From: an uncultured Collinsella sp.
Lineage (GTDB): Bacteria > Actinomycetota > Coriobacteriia > Coriobacteriales > Coriobacteriaceae
Assembly (NCBI GenBank): GCA_902493535.1
Contig: CABUQG010000006.1
Span: 1 to 64,000, forward strand
Reading direction: 5' to 3'
DNA: 64,000 nucleotides
The notes under the pieces were generated by a model. It was given only the letters and a program-made list of their open reading frames with translations. It did no database searches and was not told the DNA's origin. Position numbers and translations under genes: made by a program. Shown here piece by piece: positions 6,998 through 17,611 of the stretch (the stretch's first letter is position 1; every line of letters begins with the position of its first letter).

Positions 6998-8335
6998 ATG
7001 AACCAGCAGAACATCGATTACGTACTCCGTTCCGTAGAGCAGCGTGACATCCGCTTTGTGCGTCTGTGGTTTGTCGACATTCTCGGCCGCCTCAAGAACT
7101 TTGCCATTAGCCCCGAGGACCTCGAAGTCGCTTTTGAGGAGGGTATTGGCTTTGACGGCTCGGCCATCGAGGGCTTTGCCACGCCCGAGGAAGCCGACAT
7201 GCTGGCGTTCCCCGATGCTTCGACCTTCCAGATTCTACCGTGGCGTCCGAGCCATAACGGCGTTGCCCGCGTGTTCTGCGATGTCTGCACCCCCGACCGC
7301 AAGCCCTTCGCCGGCGACCCGCGCGATGCCCTGCGCCGCATGTTTTACAAGGCCGAGAAGGCCGGCTACCTGCTCAACGTGGGTGCCGAGCTGGAGTATT
7401 ACTACTTCCCCGACGAGCATACGCCCGAGCCGCTCGACAACGTGGGCTACTTCGATCTTTCGGTAAGCGATGCCGCTCGCGACCTGCGCCGCAACACGGT
7501 CCTCACGCTCGAGAAGATGTCCGTGCCCGTGGAGTACACCTTCCACGCCGCCGGTCGCTCGCAGCACGGCATGAGCCTGCGCCACGCCGAGGCCCTGAGC
7601 ATGTCCGACGCCATCACCACGGCTAAACTCATCATTAAGCAGCAGGCCTACGAGAGCGGCTGCCACGCCTCCTTTATGCCCAAGCCGTTGGCAGGCGAGG
7701 ACGGCAGCGCTATGTTCCTGTGCCAGTCGCTATTCGACCACGACGGCAACAACGTCTTTTGGGGCGAGGACGACGAGAAGTACCACCTCTCTGACATCGC
7801 CAAACACTACATGGCCGGCATCCTGGCGCATGCCCGCGAGATCAGCGCCATCACCAACCCCACGGTCAACTCGTACAAGCGCATCACCACGGGTGGCGAC
7901 TCCGTGCCGCAGTACGCCACGTGGGGCCTGCGCAACCGCGCGAGCATGGTCCGCATCCCGGTCTACAAGCCCGGCAAGCAGCTGTCCACGCGCATCGAGC
8001 TTCGCAGCCCCGACCCCATGGCCAACCCGTACCTGGTCAACGCCGTCACGCTGGCGGCTGCCCTGGACGGCATCGAGCGCAAGCTGGAGCTCCCGCCCGA
8101 GGCAACGGCCGAGACGCTCAAGCTCACCGACCGCCAGATGGTCGAGGCCGGCTACACGCCGCTGCCGCGCTCGCTCAAAGAGGCGCTCGACGTGTTTGAG
8201 GACTCGCAGTTTATGAAGGATGCCCTCGGCGAGCACATCCACAGTTTCTTCCTTAAAAAGAAGCGCGACGAGTGGCATAAGTTTGAGTCCACGATTACCG
8301 AGTGGGAGATCAAGCACTACCTGGCGAACTCCTAA
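6998..8335 (+). CDS. glnA: Glutamine synthetase, type I
   Basis: A 445-residue glutamine synthetase that condenses glutamate and ammonia with ATP. The family signatures are present: GIGFDGSAIEGF near the N-terminus, GAELEYYYFP, the catalytic-domain block with KPLAGEDGSAMF, and NPTVNSYKR followed by RIP and IELRSPDP. The length and absence of the longer insertion fit the GSI-alpha form, which is usually controlled by feedback and transcription rather than adenylylation. The start is preceded by AAAGGGGAGCGAC. It stands 50 bp ahead of a GlnR-like regulator in the same direction, so the two are probably cotranscribed. Confidence 0.97.
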   Translation: MNQQNIDYVLRSVEQRDIRFVRLWFVDILGRLKNFAISPEDLEVAFEEGIGFDGSAIEGFATPEEADMLAFPDASTFQILPWRPSHNGVARVFCDVCTPDRKPFAGDPRDALRRMFYKAEKAGYLLNVGAELEYYYFPDEHTPEPLDNVGYFDLSVSDAARDLRRNTVLTLEKMSVPVEYTFHAAGRSQHGMSLRHAEALSMSDAITTAKLIIKQQAYESGCHASFMPKPLAGEDGSAMFLCQSLFDHDGNNVFWGEDDEKYHLSDIAKHYMAGILAHAREISAITNPTVNSYKRITTGGDSVPQYATWGLRNRASMVRIPVYKPGKQLSTRIELRSPDPMANPYLVNAVTLAAALDGIERKLELPPEATAETLKLTDRQMVEAGYTPLPRSLKEALDVFEDSQFMKDALGEHIHSFFLKKKRDEWHKFESTITEWEIKHYLANS

Positions 8336-8385
8336 TCGCGCTGGCTTGTTCCAGTACGATTGAGCTCATTTCTTTGGAGGCCGAT

Positions 8386-9048
8386 ATGTCCGAAAAGAGT
8401 GCCCTGTTCATGGCGCGCACGACGCGCTTCCACGAGTTTGCCCGCAGCTTGACGACCACCTTGGGTGTCGAGGTGAGCCTGGCCACCCCCGATTCGCCGA
8501 CTGCGGCGCACGACTTTGACCTGCTGATCCTCGATTCCGATGGCATCCGCAGCGACCGCATCGATCAGATTGCCAAGTGGCTCGACGACCGCGGTGGCGT
8601 CCCCATGCTGGTGATCGTCGACGACGAGGCGCTCGGTACCTTGCGCCTGCCGAATCACGCGCATGCCGACTTTGTGTGTCCCACGGCGACGCCCAACGAG
8701 CTTAAGGCTCGTGCGCAGCGCCTAATGGGCGAGGAGGAGACCGTCACCGCCGACGATGTGCTCAACATCGACAACCTTGAGATTAACCTGGCTACCTACC
8801 AGGTGACGCTCGATGATGAGCCCATCGACCTGACGCTGATGGAGTACTCGCTGCTGAGCTTTTTGGCGACGCACCCCAACCGTGCCTACAGCCGCGAGGT
8901 GCTGCTGCACCGCGTGTGGGGCTTTGAGTACTGCGGCGGCACGCGCACCGTCGACGTGCACATTCGACGCATCCGCTCCAAGGTGGGTCCGCAGATCGCG
9001 GCACACATCACCACCGTCCGCGGCGTGGGCTATCTGTTTAAGGACTAG
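8386..9048 (+). CDS. OmpR-family orphan regulator, GlnR-like
   Basis: A 220-residue regulator with a poorly conserved receiver-like N-terminal half (a single LLILDSDG strand where the phospho-acceptor would sit) and a clear C-terminal OmpR winged helix (DLTLMEYSLLSFLATHPN ... RTVDVHIRRIRSKV ... VRGVGYLFK). No histidine kinase gene is near. Lying directly after glnA, it resembles the actinobacterial orphan nitrogen regulator GlnR; that identity is inferred from position and architecture. The ATG at 8386 has TTTGGAGG upstream. A hairpin terminator at about 9203-9236 follows. Confidence 0.8.
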   Translation: MSEKSALFMARTTRFHEFARSLTTTLGVEVSLATPDSPTAAHDFDLLILDSDGIRSDRIDQIAKWLDDRGGVPMLVIVDDEALGTLRLPNHAHADFVCPTATPNELKARAQRLMGEEETVTADDVLNIDNLEINLATYQVTLDDEPIDLTLMEYSLLSFLATHPNRAYSREVLLHRVWGFEYCGGTRTVDVHIRRIRSKVGPQIAAHITTVRGVGYLFKD

Positions 9049-9053
9049 ATTTC

Positions 9054-9086
9054 CACTGCAAGGGGGATAGGCACCTTTGCGGTGGT
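9054..9086. repeat. Palindromic repeat family 2, copy 1
   Basis: A diverged member of the family with core GGGGAYAGGCACCTTTGTGGTGG; here CCACTGCAAGGG pairs with CCTTTGCGGTGG. Other copies are at 25337, 25484, 27061, 28022 and 39611. Confidence 0.7.
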
Positions 9087-9202
9087 TTTGACGCAGGTGC
9101 GGGTTCCTCTCGAATTTGCAACAGAACTTAAGCCTTCCTAAAAGATTGCGTTCTCATACACTTGCGCCCGCATATTGGGGTACAACTCAACGTGAACAAT
9201 GA

Positions 9203-9236
9203 TGGCCCGCCACATGTTTGGCGGGCCTTTGGTTAT
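9203..9236 (+). terminator. Hairpin terminator after the GlnR-like gene
   Basis: GGCCCGCC and GGCGGGCC flank an 8-base loop, followed by a T-rich stretch (TTTGGTTATTT). It ends the glnA transcript and lies just upstream of the htrA ribosome binding site. Confidence 0.7.
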
Positions 9237-9256
9237 TTGACGAAAGGATCGCAGCT

Positions 9257-10723
9257 ATGAGCGAGTACGATTCCCAGCGTCCCCAGGATGCGGGCAACGC
9301 CGGCGAGACCCAGCAGCAGCCGCGCGTGCAGGTGGAGTCGACGCCTGCCGACAGCAACATTCCTTACGTGCAGGCCTACGACACGCAGACCGGCAAGCCG
9401 CTGGGCAGCCAGCAGGTTGTAAACAAGCACACAGTGGTCAAGACCAAGACCAAAAAGCTGCCGATCTTTATTACGGCACTCGCCGGCTGTGCCTGCGGCG
9501 CCCTGCTGGTCATCGCGCTCATTATGAGTGGCACGCTCGATATCGGTGGCGGCAAGAATGCCGTGACGGCGGGTGCTTCGGGTTCATCGACGCAAAAGAT
9601 CACCATTGACTCAGAGGACACCACGCTGGCCGAGGCCGTTTCTGCTAAGGCCCTGCCCTCCGTGGTTTCCATTACCGCCACTTCGAGCGGTAGCCAGAAT
9701 GGCTCGCTTTCGCAGTCTGCCGACGAGTCGGACAGCTCGGGCAGCGTCGGTTCGGGCGTTGTGCTCGATACCGAGGGCCATATTCTCACCAACAACCACG
9801 TGGTCGATGGCTATGACCAGTACGTGGTTACCATGGACGACGGCACCACCTATGAGGCCGAGTTCGTGGGCAACGACGCCTCGAGCGACCTGGCCGTCAT
9901 CAAGCTCAAGGACGCCGATGCCTCCAGGCTCACCCCGATCGAGATCGGCGACTCCTCCAAGCTCAACGTGGGCGAGTGGGTCATGGCGATCGGTTCGCCG
10001 TTCGGCAACGAGCAGTCTGTCTCCACGGGTATCGTCTCGGCGCTCTATCGCTCCACGGCCATGAGCTCTACCAGCGGCAACACCATCTACGCCAACATGA
10101 TCCAGACCGATGCCGCCATCAACCCGGGCAACTCCGGCGGCGCGCTCGTTAATGACAACGGCGAGCTCGTGGGCATCAACTCGCTCATCGAGAGCTACTC
10201 GGGCTCCAGCTCGGGCGTGGGCTTTGCTATTCCCGTTAACTACGCCAAGAACATTGCCGACCAGATTATCGACGGCAAGACGCCGGTGCATCCGTACATG
10301 GGCGCTACGCTTTCGAGCGTCAATGCGCTTAACGCTCGCACCAACAAGCTGAGCACCGATAGCGGCGCGTATGTGGCAAGTGTCGTCGAGGATGGTCCCG
10401 CCGCCAAGGCTGGCATCCAAGAGGGCGATGTCATTACCAAACTGGGCGTCGACGAGATTACGAGCGCCGATGGCCTGATCATCGCGCTGCGCAGCCACGA
10501 GGTGGGCGAGAAGGTCGAGATCACGCTCGTGCGCGGCAAGGACGAGAAGAAGGTCACCGTTGAGCTGGGCTCCGACGAGGAGCTGCAGAACCAGCAACAG
10601 GACGACAGCGCGACCGACACCGGCAACGGCGGTATTACCGATGAGCAGCTGCGTCAGTATCTGGAGGAGCTGTTGGGCCAGCAGGGCCAGGGCCAGGGTC
10701 AAGGCTACGGTCAGGGTTTCTAA
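9257..10723 (+). CDS. htrA: HtrA/DegP-type membrane-anchored serine protease
   Basis: A 488-residue envelope quality-control protease. A cytoplasmic N-terminal tail of about 70 residues is followed by one membrane helix (around 73-95) and a linker. The trypsin-like domain has the triad His181 (TNNHVVDG), Asp211 (SSDLAVIKL) and Ser293 (NPGNSGGAL). One PDZ domain follows (about 365-455), then an acidic tail ending in Gln-Gly repeats (GQGQGQGYGQGF). The start has GAAAGGATCGC upstream; a 13-codon upstream extension runs into the preceding terminator and is rejected. It appears monocistronic, with its own terminator at 10750-10790. Confidence 0.95.
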   Translation: MSEYDSQRPQDAGNAGETQQQPRVQVESTPADSNIPYVQAYDTQTGKPLGSQQVVNKHTVVKTKTKKLPIFITALAGCACGALLVIALIMSGTLDIGGGKNAVTAGASGSSTQKITIDSEDTTLAEAVSAKALPSVVSITATSSGSQNGSLSQSADESDSSGSVGSGVVLDTEGHILTNNHVVDGYDQYVVTMDDGTTYEAEFVGNDASSDLAVIKLKDADASRLTPIEIGDSSKLNVGEWVMAIGSPFGNEQSVSTGIVSALYRSTAMSSTSGNTIYANMIQTDAAINPGNSGGALVNDNGELVGINSLIESYSGSSSGVGFAIPVNYAKNIADQIIDGKTPVHPYMGATLSSVNALNARTNKLSTDSGAYVASVVEDGPAAKAGIQEGDVITKLGVDEITSADGLIIALRSHEVGEKVEITLVRGKDEKKVTVELGSDEELQNQQQDDSATDTGNGGITDEQLRQYLEELLGQQGQGQGQGYGQGF

Positions 10724-10749
10724 CGAGCCGTATCGCACATACCGATGCC

Positions 10750-10790
10750 AGAGGGGGGCTGTTCCGCCAACGCGGGACGGCCCCTCTTTT
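10750..10790 (+). terminator. htrA terminator
   Basis: AGAGGGG and CCCCTCT bracket a GC-rich inner stem and are followed by TTTTCTTATT, 27 bp after the htrA stop codon. Confidence 0.8.
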
Positions 10791-10861
10791 CTTATTGATC
10801 CGTTGGGGGCGGAGGAAAACGGATCACTTGTGGCTGGCAAGAGGCCTGGTTCGTAATGGTC

Positions 10862-13401
<2,540 letters not shown>

Positions 13402-13407
13402 TGATTT

Positions 13408-13441
13408 GTTGAGGAACTGCGCAGAGGCTCAGTTCCTCAAC
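13408..13441. terminator. Symmetric hairpin after ligA
   Basis: GTTGAGGAACTG and CAGTTCCTCAAC form a 12-bp stem around a 10-base loop. The convergent lipoprotein gene ends inside it, so it may serve transcripts from both sides. Confidence 0.6.
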
Positions 13442-13823
13442 ATCTCCTTATAGTGTTTGCCTGTTCAATTTCGATATCGTTTCCCTCGTATGATCCAGAT
13501 GCGTCTACCGACTCAAAGCGTGAGTAGGAAACTCTTGTCCCAACTTTGATTTGGGAAAGCTTGTCTTTGATTCGGCCAGATGAGGGGAATGTAATCCGGG
13601 TTTGCTTTCCAGCGTCGGTGTAGCGGGGACTGTTGTCTGTTTGGATTACGAGTTCCGTTCCCTCAATAGAATGAACGCTGCCGGCTCCAAAGACAAGGTA
13701 ATCATCTCCTCCGCTATAGCGGGCTCTATCTGTGCATGAAGAAACGGATGCAAACATAGCGAAAATCACCAATATCGTAACCAGGGCAAAGGCCGTGGTG
13801 CCATAGCATTTTGATGGTGCCAT
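13437..13823 (-). CDS. Small predicted lipoprotein of unknown function
   Basis: A 128-residue protein with a hydrophobic N-terminal helix ending in a lipobox-like VSSC (Cys30), followed by a polar, probably beta-rich domain. I do not recognise the family. The ATG at 13823 is used; a TTG four codons upstream overlaps the end of the preceding gene. It follows the Tat-exported cysteine-peptidase-like gene by 5 bp in the same direction, so they form an operon and probably act together at the cell surface. The pair is AT-richer than its surroundings. Confidence 0.6.
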   Translation of the reverse strand: MAPSKCYGTTAFALVTILVIFAMFASVSSCTDRARYSGGDDYLVFGAGSVHSIEGTELVIQTDNSPRYTDAGKQTRITFPSSGRIKDKLSQIKVGTRVSYSRFESVDASGSYEGNDIEIEQANTIRRC

Positions 13824-13828
13824 CCGGT

Positions 13829-15001
13829 CTACCAAAAGACTGTTCCGTTCAATTTGACCATATTGGGCGTTGCATAGTTAATCGCTCGGGGATAAGTGTT
13901 CCATCCGTCGAATACTTCGAGCCACTGCAGTTCGATGCCAGAGCTTCCATTATGCCCAGTAAAATAGCCAGTTACCGTGACCGTATGACCTGATAGCTCG
14001 ACGGATCCTTCACTGTTTCGGCTGTTGATCCACATATGATACAAGCCGATATTCCCTTGATCGATAGTTGCTCTGTACTGAGCGAATTGAGGCTGATAAC
14101 CGAAAAATTGAGTATTAAGTGCTCTACCCTTTTGAGCGGCAAGACTTTTAAACGGAACAATTCCATCTGGGATGATCGTGCTTCCGTACTCGACGCCCTG
14201 ATCATTGGTCTTATACGTTGTTGTGCCAGTGACGTTCCATATTTCTTTATAATAATCGGGATTAAATTGATTAGCGTTTGAACTGGTGAGACCGTAATGC
14301 ATTGATACAGCGTACAAGGCAGAAACGACGCATGCATACTTATTAGTGCGGGCTTCAACTAATGATTCCGAGACTCCTCGGAACGGTATTCCGTTTAAAT
14401 CGTCTATTTGGAAATGCAACATCAAGTCATCTTCATTGATAATGACAGCATCCCATGAAGTTGGGTTATTGCTTTGAGGTGCTATACCCTTTTCGGTGAC
14501 AATCGGGACAGACCGTATATTGTTATAGTTGGTTACACAGTCTCTAGTTCCTGGCACCAAAGTTCCATATTCAATATCGTTGTACGAAATTAGTACTGTT
14601 GGGTTTGTGGCCTGTTGGCCGGAATAAGTTGAAATGACGTTTGATAGAGAAGCTGAAATCGGAAGAATGGTATCGCCGAGGGTTATCTCCTTCAGAAGCC
14701 CAGGATATGATGCGTCAAGTATTAAATAACCGTAAGGGCTTCCTTCCCTTGTGACACTGATTTCATAGCCACAGATAAGGCCGATTTGTTGGCATACGGG
14801 AACGATTTGCTCGATCTCTAAGTTCGCGGATCCGTCGACGATGGGCAACAGGGAAAGCGCGTAGTCTTGTGCTAGGTCTGATGTAAAAGCGACGGATGAG
14901 TTTGAGTCGGCAGCGAATACTCTTGTTGGGCGTGACGCGGATAAGCCGATGATCGAGGCTAGGCCGAGAAGAAACGAGCGACGTGATTGAACTCTGGGCA
15001 T
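13829..15001 (-). CDS. Tat-exported papain-fold cysteine-peptidase-like protein
   Basis: A 390-residue exported protein. The N-terminus SRRSFLLGLASIIGLS is a twin-arginine signal ending near VFA-AD. The C-terminal half shows a papain/C39-like layout: a cysteine in KYACVVSALYAVSMHYG (around residue 225), a histidine in SGHTVTVTGYFTGHNG and a DGWN segment that could supply the third catalytic group. The first half has a propeptide-like domain. Function is inferred from these motifs only; substrate unknown. Base composition is clearly more AT-rich than ligA, pointing to transfer. The ATG has ATAGGCAGGAGACATT upstream. Confidence 0.6.
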   Translation of the reverse strand: MPRVQSRRSFLLGLASIIGLSASRPTRVFAADSNSSVAFTSDLAQDYALSLLPIVDGSANLEIEQIVPVCQQIGLICGYEISVTREGSPYGYLILDASYPGLLKEITLGDTILPISASLSNVISTYSGQQATNPTVLISYNDIEYGTLVPGTRDCVTNYNNIRSVPIVTEKGIAPQSNNPTSWDAVIINEDDLMLHFQIDDLNGIPFRGVSESLVEARTNKYACVVSALYAVSMHYGLTSSNANQFNPDYYKEIWNVTGTTTYKTNDQGVEYGSTIIPDGIVPFKSLAAQKGRALNTQFFGYQPQFAQYRATIDQGNIGLYHMWINSRNSEGSVELSGHTVTVTGYFTGHNGSSGIELQWLEVFDGWNTYPRAINYATPNMVKLNGTVFW

Positions 15002-15109
15002 AATGTCTCCTGCCTATGGGGGGCAATATGCTGTCATTTTATTTGCTACAAAATACAATCTAATTCGGATTAAGGTAAATGGATGGAATTGCTCGATAAA
15101 TGGTAGTGA
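15002..15109 (-). other. AT-rich promoter region of the peptidase operon
   Basis: Short, AT-rich and without a gene. It contains stretches such as TTTTGTAGCAAATAAAATGACA on the minus strand that could hold a promoter; no specific site is convincing. Confidence 0.35.
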
Positions 15110-15953
15110 TTAGCGGACCGGTATCGCGATCCTCGTCACATACGCTCCCGGGTCGTCGCTGATGATGTCGTCGATGAGGGCGATTTCGCGCGAGGGACCG
15201 GCGGGGGACAGGTCGCGCTCGTGCATGTAATCGAGTAAGCGCTCATAGCGCGGGGCCGCCTGACCGTGCGTGCCGCGGAAGCTGACCGTCAGACACCGCG
15301 CGGCGGGACGTACTTCGACATCGCCCAGGTAGGTAATCGTCCGTGTCATCCAGCAGCAGAAAGACTTCGTCGTAGCCGTCAAAGTCGCCGCCGGCCAGGC
15401 GCTCGGCGCTAATCCCGACGCCTAAGTTGCCCAGAAAAACAAAGGTCTCGTGCTGGCCCTTCTGCAGCTGACGAATCTGCCACTCCAGCGCATAGGCGTC
15501 GGTAGGGTTGACGCGTTCACGCAGCACAGCGCAGCGGAGCTCGGGCGCATCGATTGTGCAGATGGTATCGAGCTCGGTGTTCAGGGCATCATGCAGCAGC
15601 GCAAGCCGGTTATCGATCTTGCGCGACACGCGTTCAAGTTCACGGCGCTTGCGCTCGATGAGCTCCTGCTGCTGAGCTAGCTGCCGCTGCATGAGGTCCA
15701 CATCGCGCGTGGTCACAAACTCGCGGATTTGCGCCAACGGCAAGTCGAGAACACGCAGGTGGCTGATGGTGTTGAGGGTGGAGAGCTGCCGCGATCCGTA
15801 GTAGCGGTACCCACTCGTCGGATCGATGTGCGCCGGGTCCAGCAAGCCCATCTGCTCGTAATGGCGCAGCGTGCCCACACTCAGGTTAAACAGACGCGCC
15901 ACCTCGCCAATTCGGAGCAGGCCCTCGGTATGTTCAGTTGGCGAGTCGGTCAC
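15110..15953 (-). pseudogene. MerR-family regulator, frameshifted by a 4-bp duplication
   Basis: The N-terminal part (GTG start at 15953, preceded by AAAGGAG) is a MerR regulator: LRIGEVARLFNLSVGTLRHYEQMGLL, a long coiled coil, then the beginning of a GyrI-like effector domain. The frame is lost after DGYDEVFLLLDDTDDY. The rest of the domain continues in another frame to 15110 (YLGDVEVRPAARCLTVSF ... YVTRIAIPVR). At 15328-15335 the plus strand reads GGTAGGTA; removing one GGTA restores a continuous reading (DDYLGDVE). It is therefore a recent inactivation or a reversible switch. It lies directly downstream of the MATE exporter gene, which it probably controlled. Confidence 0.85.
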
Positions 15954-16006
15954 AGGACAGCTCCTTTCAATGGGGTCGGGGAGGGCGCCAGGCTCGCGTC
16001 GCCCCG

Positions 16007-17353
16007 CTACGCTACCAGCTTGTCAAAAGCCCCGCGCCGGTTGAGCACGGTAAACGCGACAACACAGATGACTGCCGACAAAATCGATCCGCACGGCGAA
16101 GCGATGCCCATGGGAAACAACGTATCGGAATAGGCGTTCGACAGTAGCCACGCGCCCGGCACGCGAATGAGCGCCACGGCCAGCACGTTGTGCGCAAAGC
16201 CGATGTAGCTCTTGCCGTATGCAGCGAAAAAGCCGCTAAAGCAAATGTGGATGCCGGCAAAAATCGCGTCGAAAATATAGCTGCGCATATAGCCGGTACC
16301 GGCCGCGACCACCGCGGGGTCCTTGGCAAAAAAGCCGATAAACGCCGGCGCCACCAGCCACATCAGCACCGTGATCAGGCAGCCGTACACTACCGAGATG
16401 GTCATGGCGTCCTTGAGCACCCGACGCGCGCGGTCGCCCTTGCCCGCGCCGGCATTTTGCGCCGTGAGCGCGCTGACGGTGGCACCCATGGAACTCGGCA
16501 CAATGAACAAAAAGCTGATCATCTTTTCGACCAGGCCCACGGCGGCGGCGTCGACCAGGCCGCGATGGTTGGCAATGACGGTGATAAACATAAACGCCAC
16601 CTGGATGCAGCCGTCCTGCACGGCCACGGGCACGCCGATCTTAAGAATGCTGCCGAGCACCTCGTGCTGGGGGCGCAGGTCGCTACGCTTAACGTGGATG
16701 TTCGTGCGACGGCTCTTGAGCCACACGAGCGCGAGGGCAACGCTGGCCGTCTGCGCGGTCACCGTGCCAAGCGCCGCGCCCACGGGGCCGAGCCCCATGT
16801 GGCCGATAAACAGAAAATCGAGTGCGATGTTGATGATGCATGCCACGCCAATCACGTACATAGGCGAGCGCGAATCGCCCAGGCCGCGAAAGATGGCCGA
16901 GAGGATGTTGTATGCGGCGATAAACGGAATGCCTACAAAGCAGATGCGCAGGTAGGCGGCAGTGCCTTCGACCGCTTCGGCCGGCGTGCCAATGAGCGCC
17001 ACGATCTGCGGGCACAGTGCGAGCAGGACAACGGCCAGCACCACCGAGACGCCCATAAAGAGCGTGATGGTGTTGCCGATGGCGGTCTCGGCGCGGTCGA
17101 AGCGGCGCGAGCCTACGGCGTGGCCGACGATGACCGTCGTTCCCATGGCCAGGCCCACGAGCGTCACGGTAATGATATAGAGCGTCTGCGCGCCATTGCC
17201 CACGGCGGTGATGCCGGCAGCGCCGCTAAACTGCCCCATCATGTACAGGTCGGCCATGCCGTAGAGCATCTGCAAAAAGTACGAGAGCATATAGGGCAGG
17301 GCAAAGACGGCAATGGTCTTGAGGACATTGCCGCGTGTGAGGTCGTGTACCAT
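16007..17353 (-). CDS. MATE-family multidrug/sodium efflux protein
   Basis: A 448-residue membrane protein with about twelve helices in two related halves (ALPYMLSYFLQMLYGMADLYMMG at the start, and the second-half counterpart with SSMGATVSALTAQNAGAGKGDRA). Members exchange cations for drugs or metabolites across the cytoplasmic membrane. It precedes the frameshifted MerR gene by about 50 bp in the same direction, a common exporter-regulator pairing. It diverges from the ABC exporter pair. The ATG at 17353 has an AGAAAGCCC region upstream, a weak ribosome site. Confidence 0.92.
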   Translation of the reverse strand: MVHDLTRGNVLKTIAVFALPYMLSYFLQMLYGMADLYMMGQFSGAAGITAVGNGAQTLYIITVTLVGLAMGTTVIVGHAVGSRRFDRAETAIGNTITLFMGVSVVLAVVLLALCPQIVALIGTPAEAVEGTAAYLRICFVGIPFIAAYNILSAIFRGLGDSRSPMYVIGVACIINIALDFLFIGHMGLGPVGAALGTVTAQTASVALALVWLKSRRTNIHVKRSDLRPQHEVLGSILKIGVPVAVQDGCIQVAFMFITVIANHRGLVDAAAVGLVEKMISFLFIVPSSMGATVSALTAQNAGAGKGDRARRVLKDAMTISVVYGCLITVLMWLVAPAFIGFFAKDPAVVAAGTGYMRSYIFDAIFAGIHICFSGFFAAYGKSYIGFAHNVLAVALIRVPGAWLLSNAYSDTLFPMGIASPCGSILSAVICVVAFTVLNRRGAFDKLVA

Positions 17354-17463
17354 GGGTGGGGCTTTCTGGCCGGGTTTGTTTACGTACCAGTGTAGTGAAA
17401 ACCCTATAACGATTGTAGAGTCAAGGTTTGTGATGACGCCGGAGCGAAAAAGTCTCGCGCACC

Positions 17464-17572
17464 ATTATTCCGAGTGAATATGGACACACATCACGAGAAC
17501 TCGTCGCCGGCGCTAACCTTGCAGAAAACGATTTCGGAATACTTGACACCATTATTCGGCGCGCAATAATAC
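17464..17572 (+). promoter_or_regulatory. Promoter with operator-like repeats for the ABC exporter
   Basis: TTGACA (17543-17548), 17-18 bp, then ATAATA/TAATAC form a near-consensus promoter. The spacer and -10 coincide with the inverted repeat ATTATT-n8-AATAAT (17551-17570). A related repeat, CCATTATTC-n5-GAATATGG, lies upstream at 17462-17483. A TetR- or MarR-like repressor encoded elsewhere could bind both. Confidence 0.55.
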
Positions 17573-17611
17573 GTGCGTTTGCGAACAACGTTTGATGGGG
17601 GTTGAACCTGC

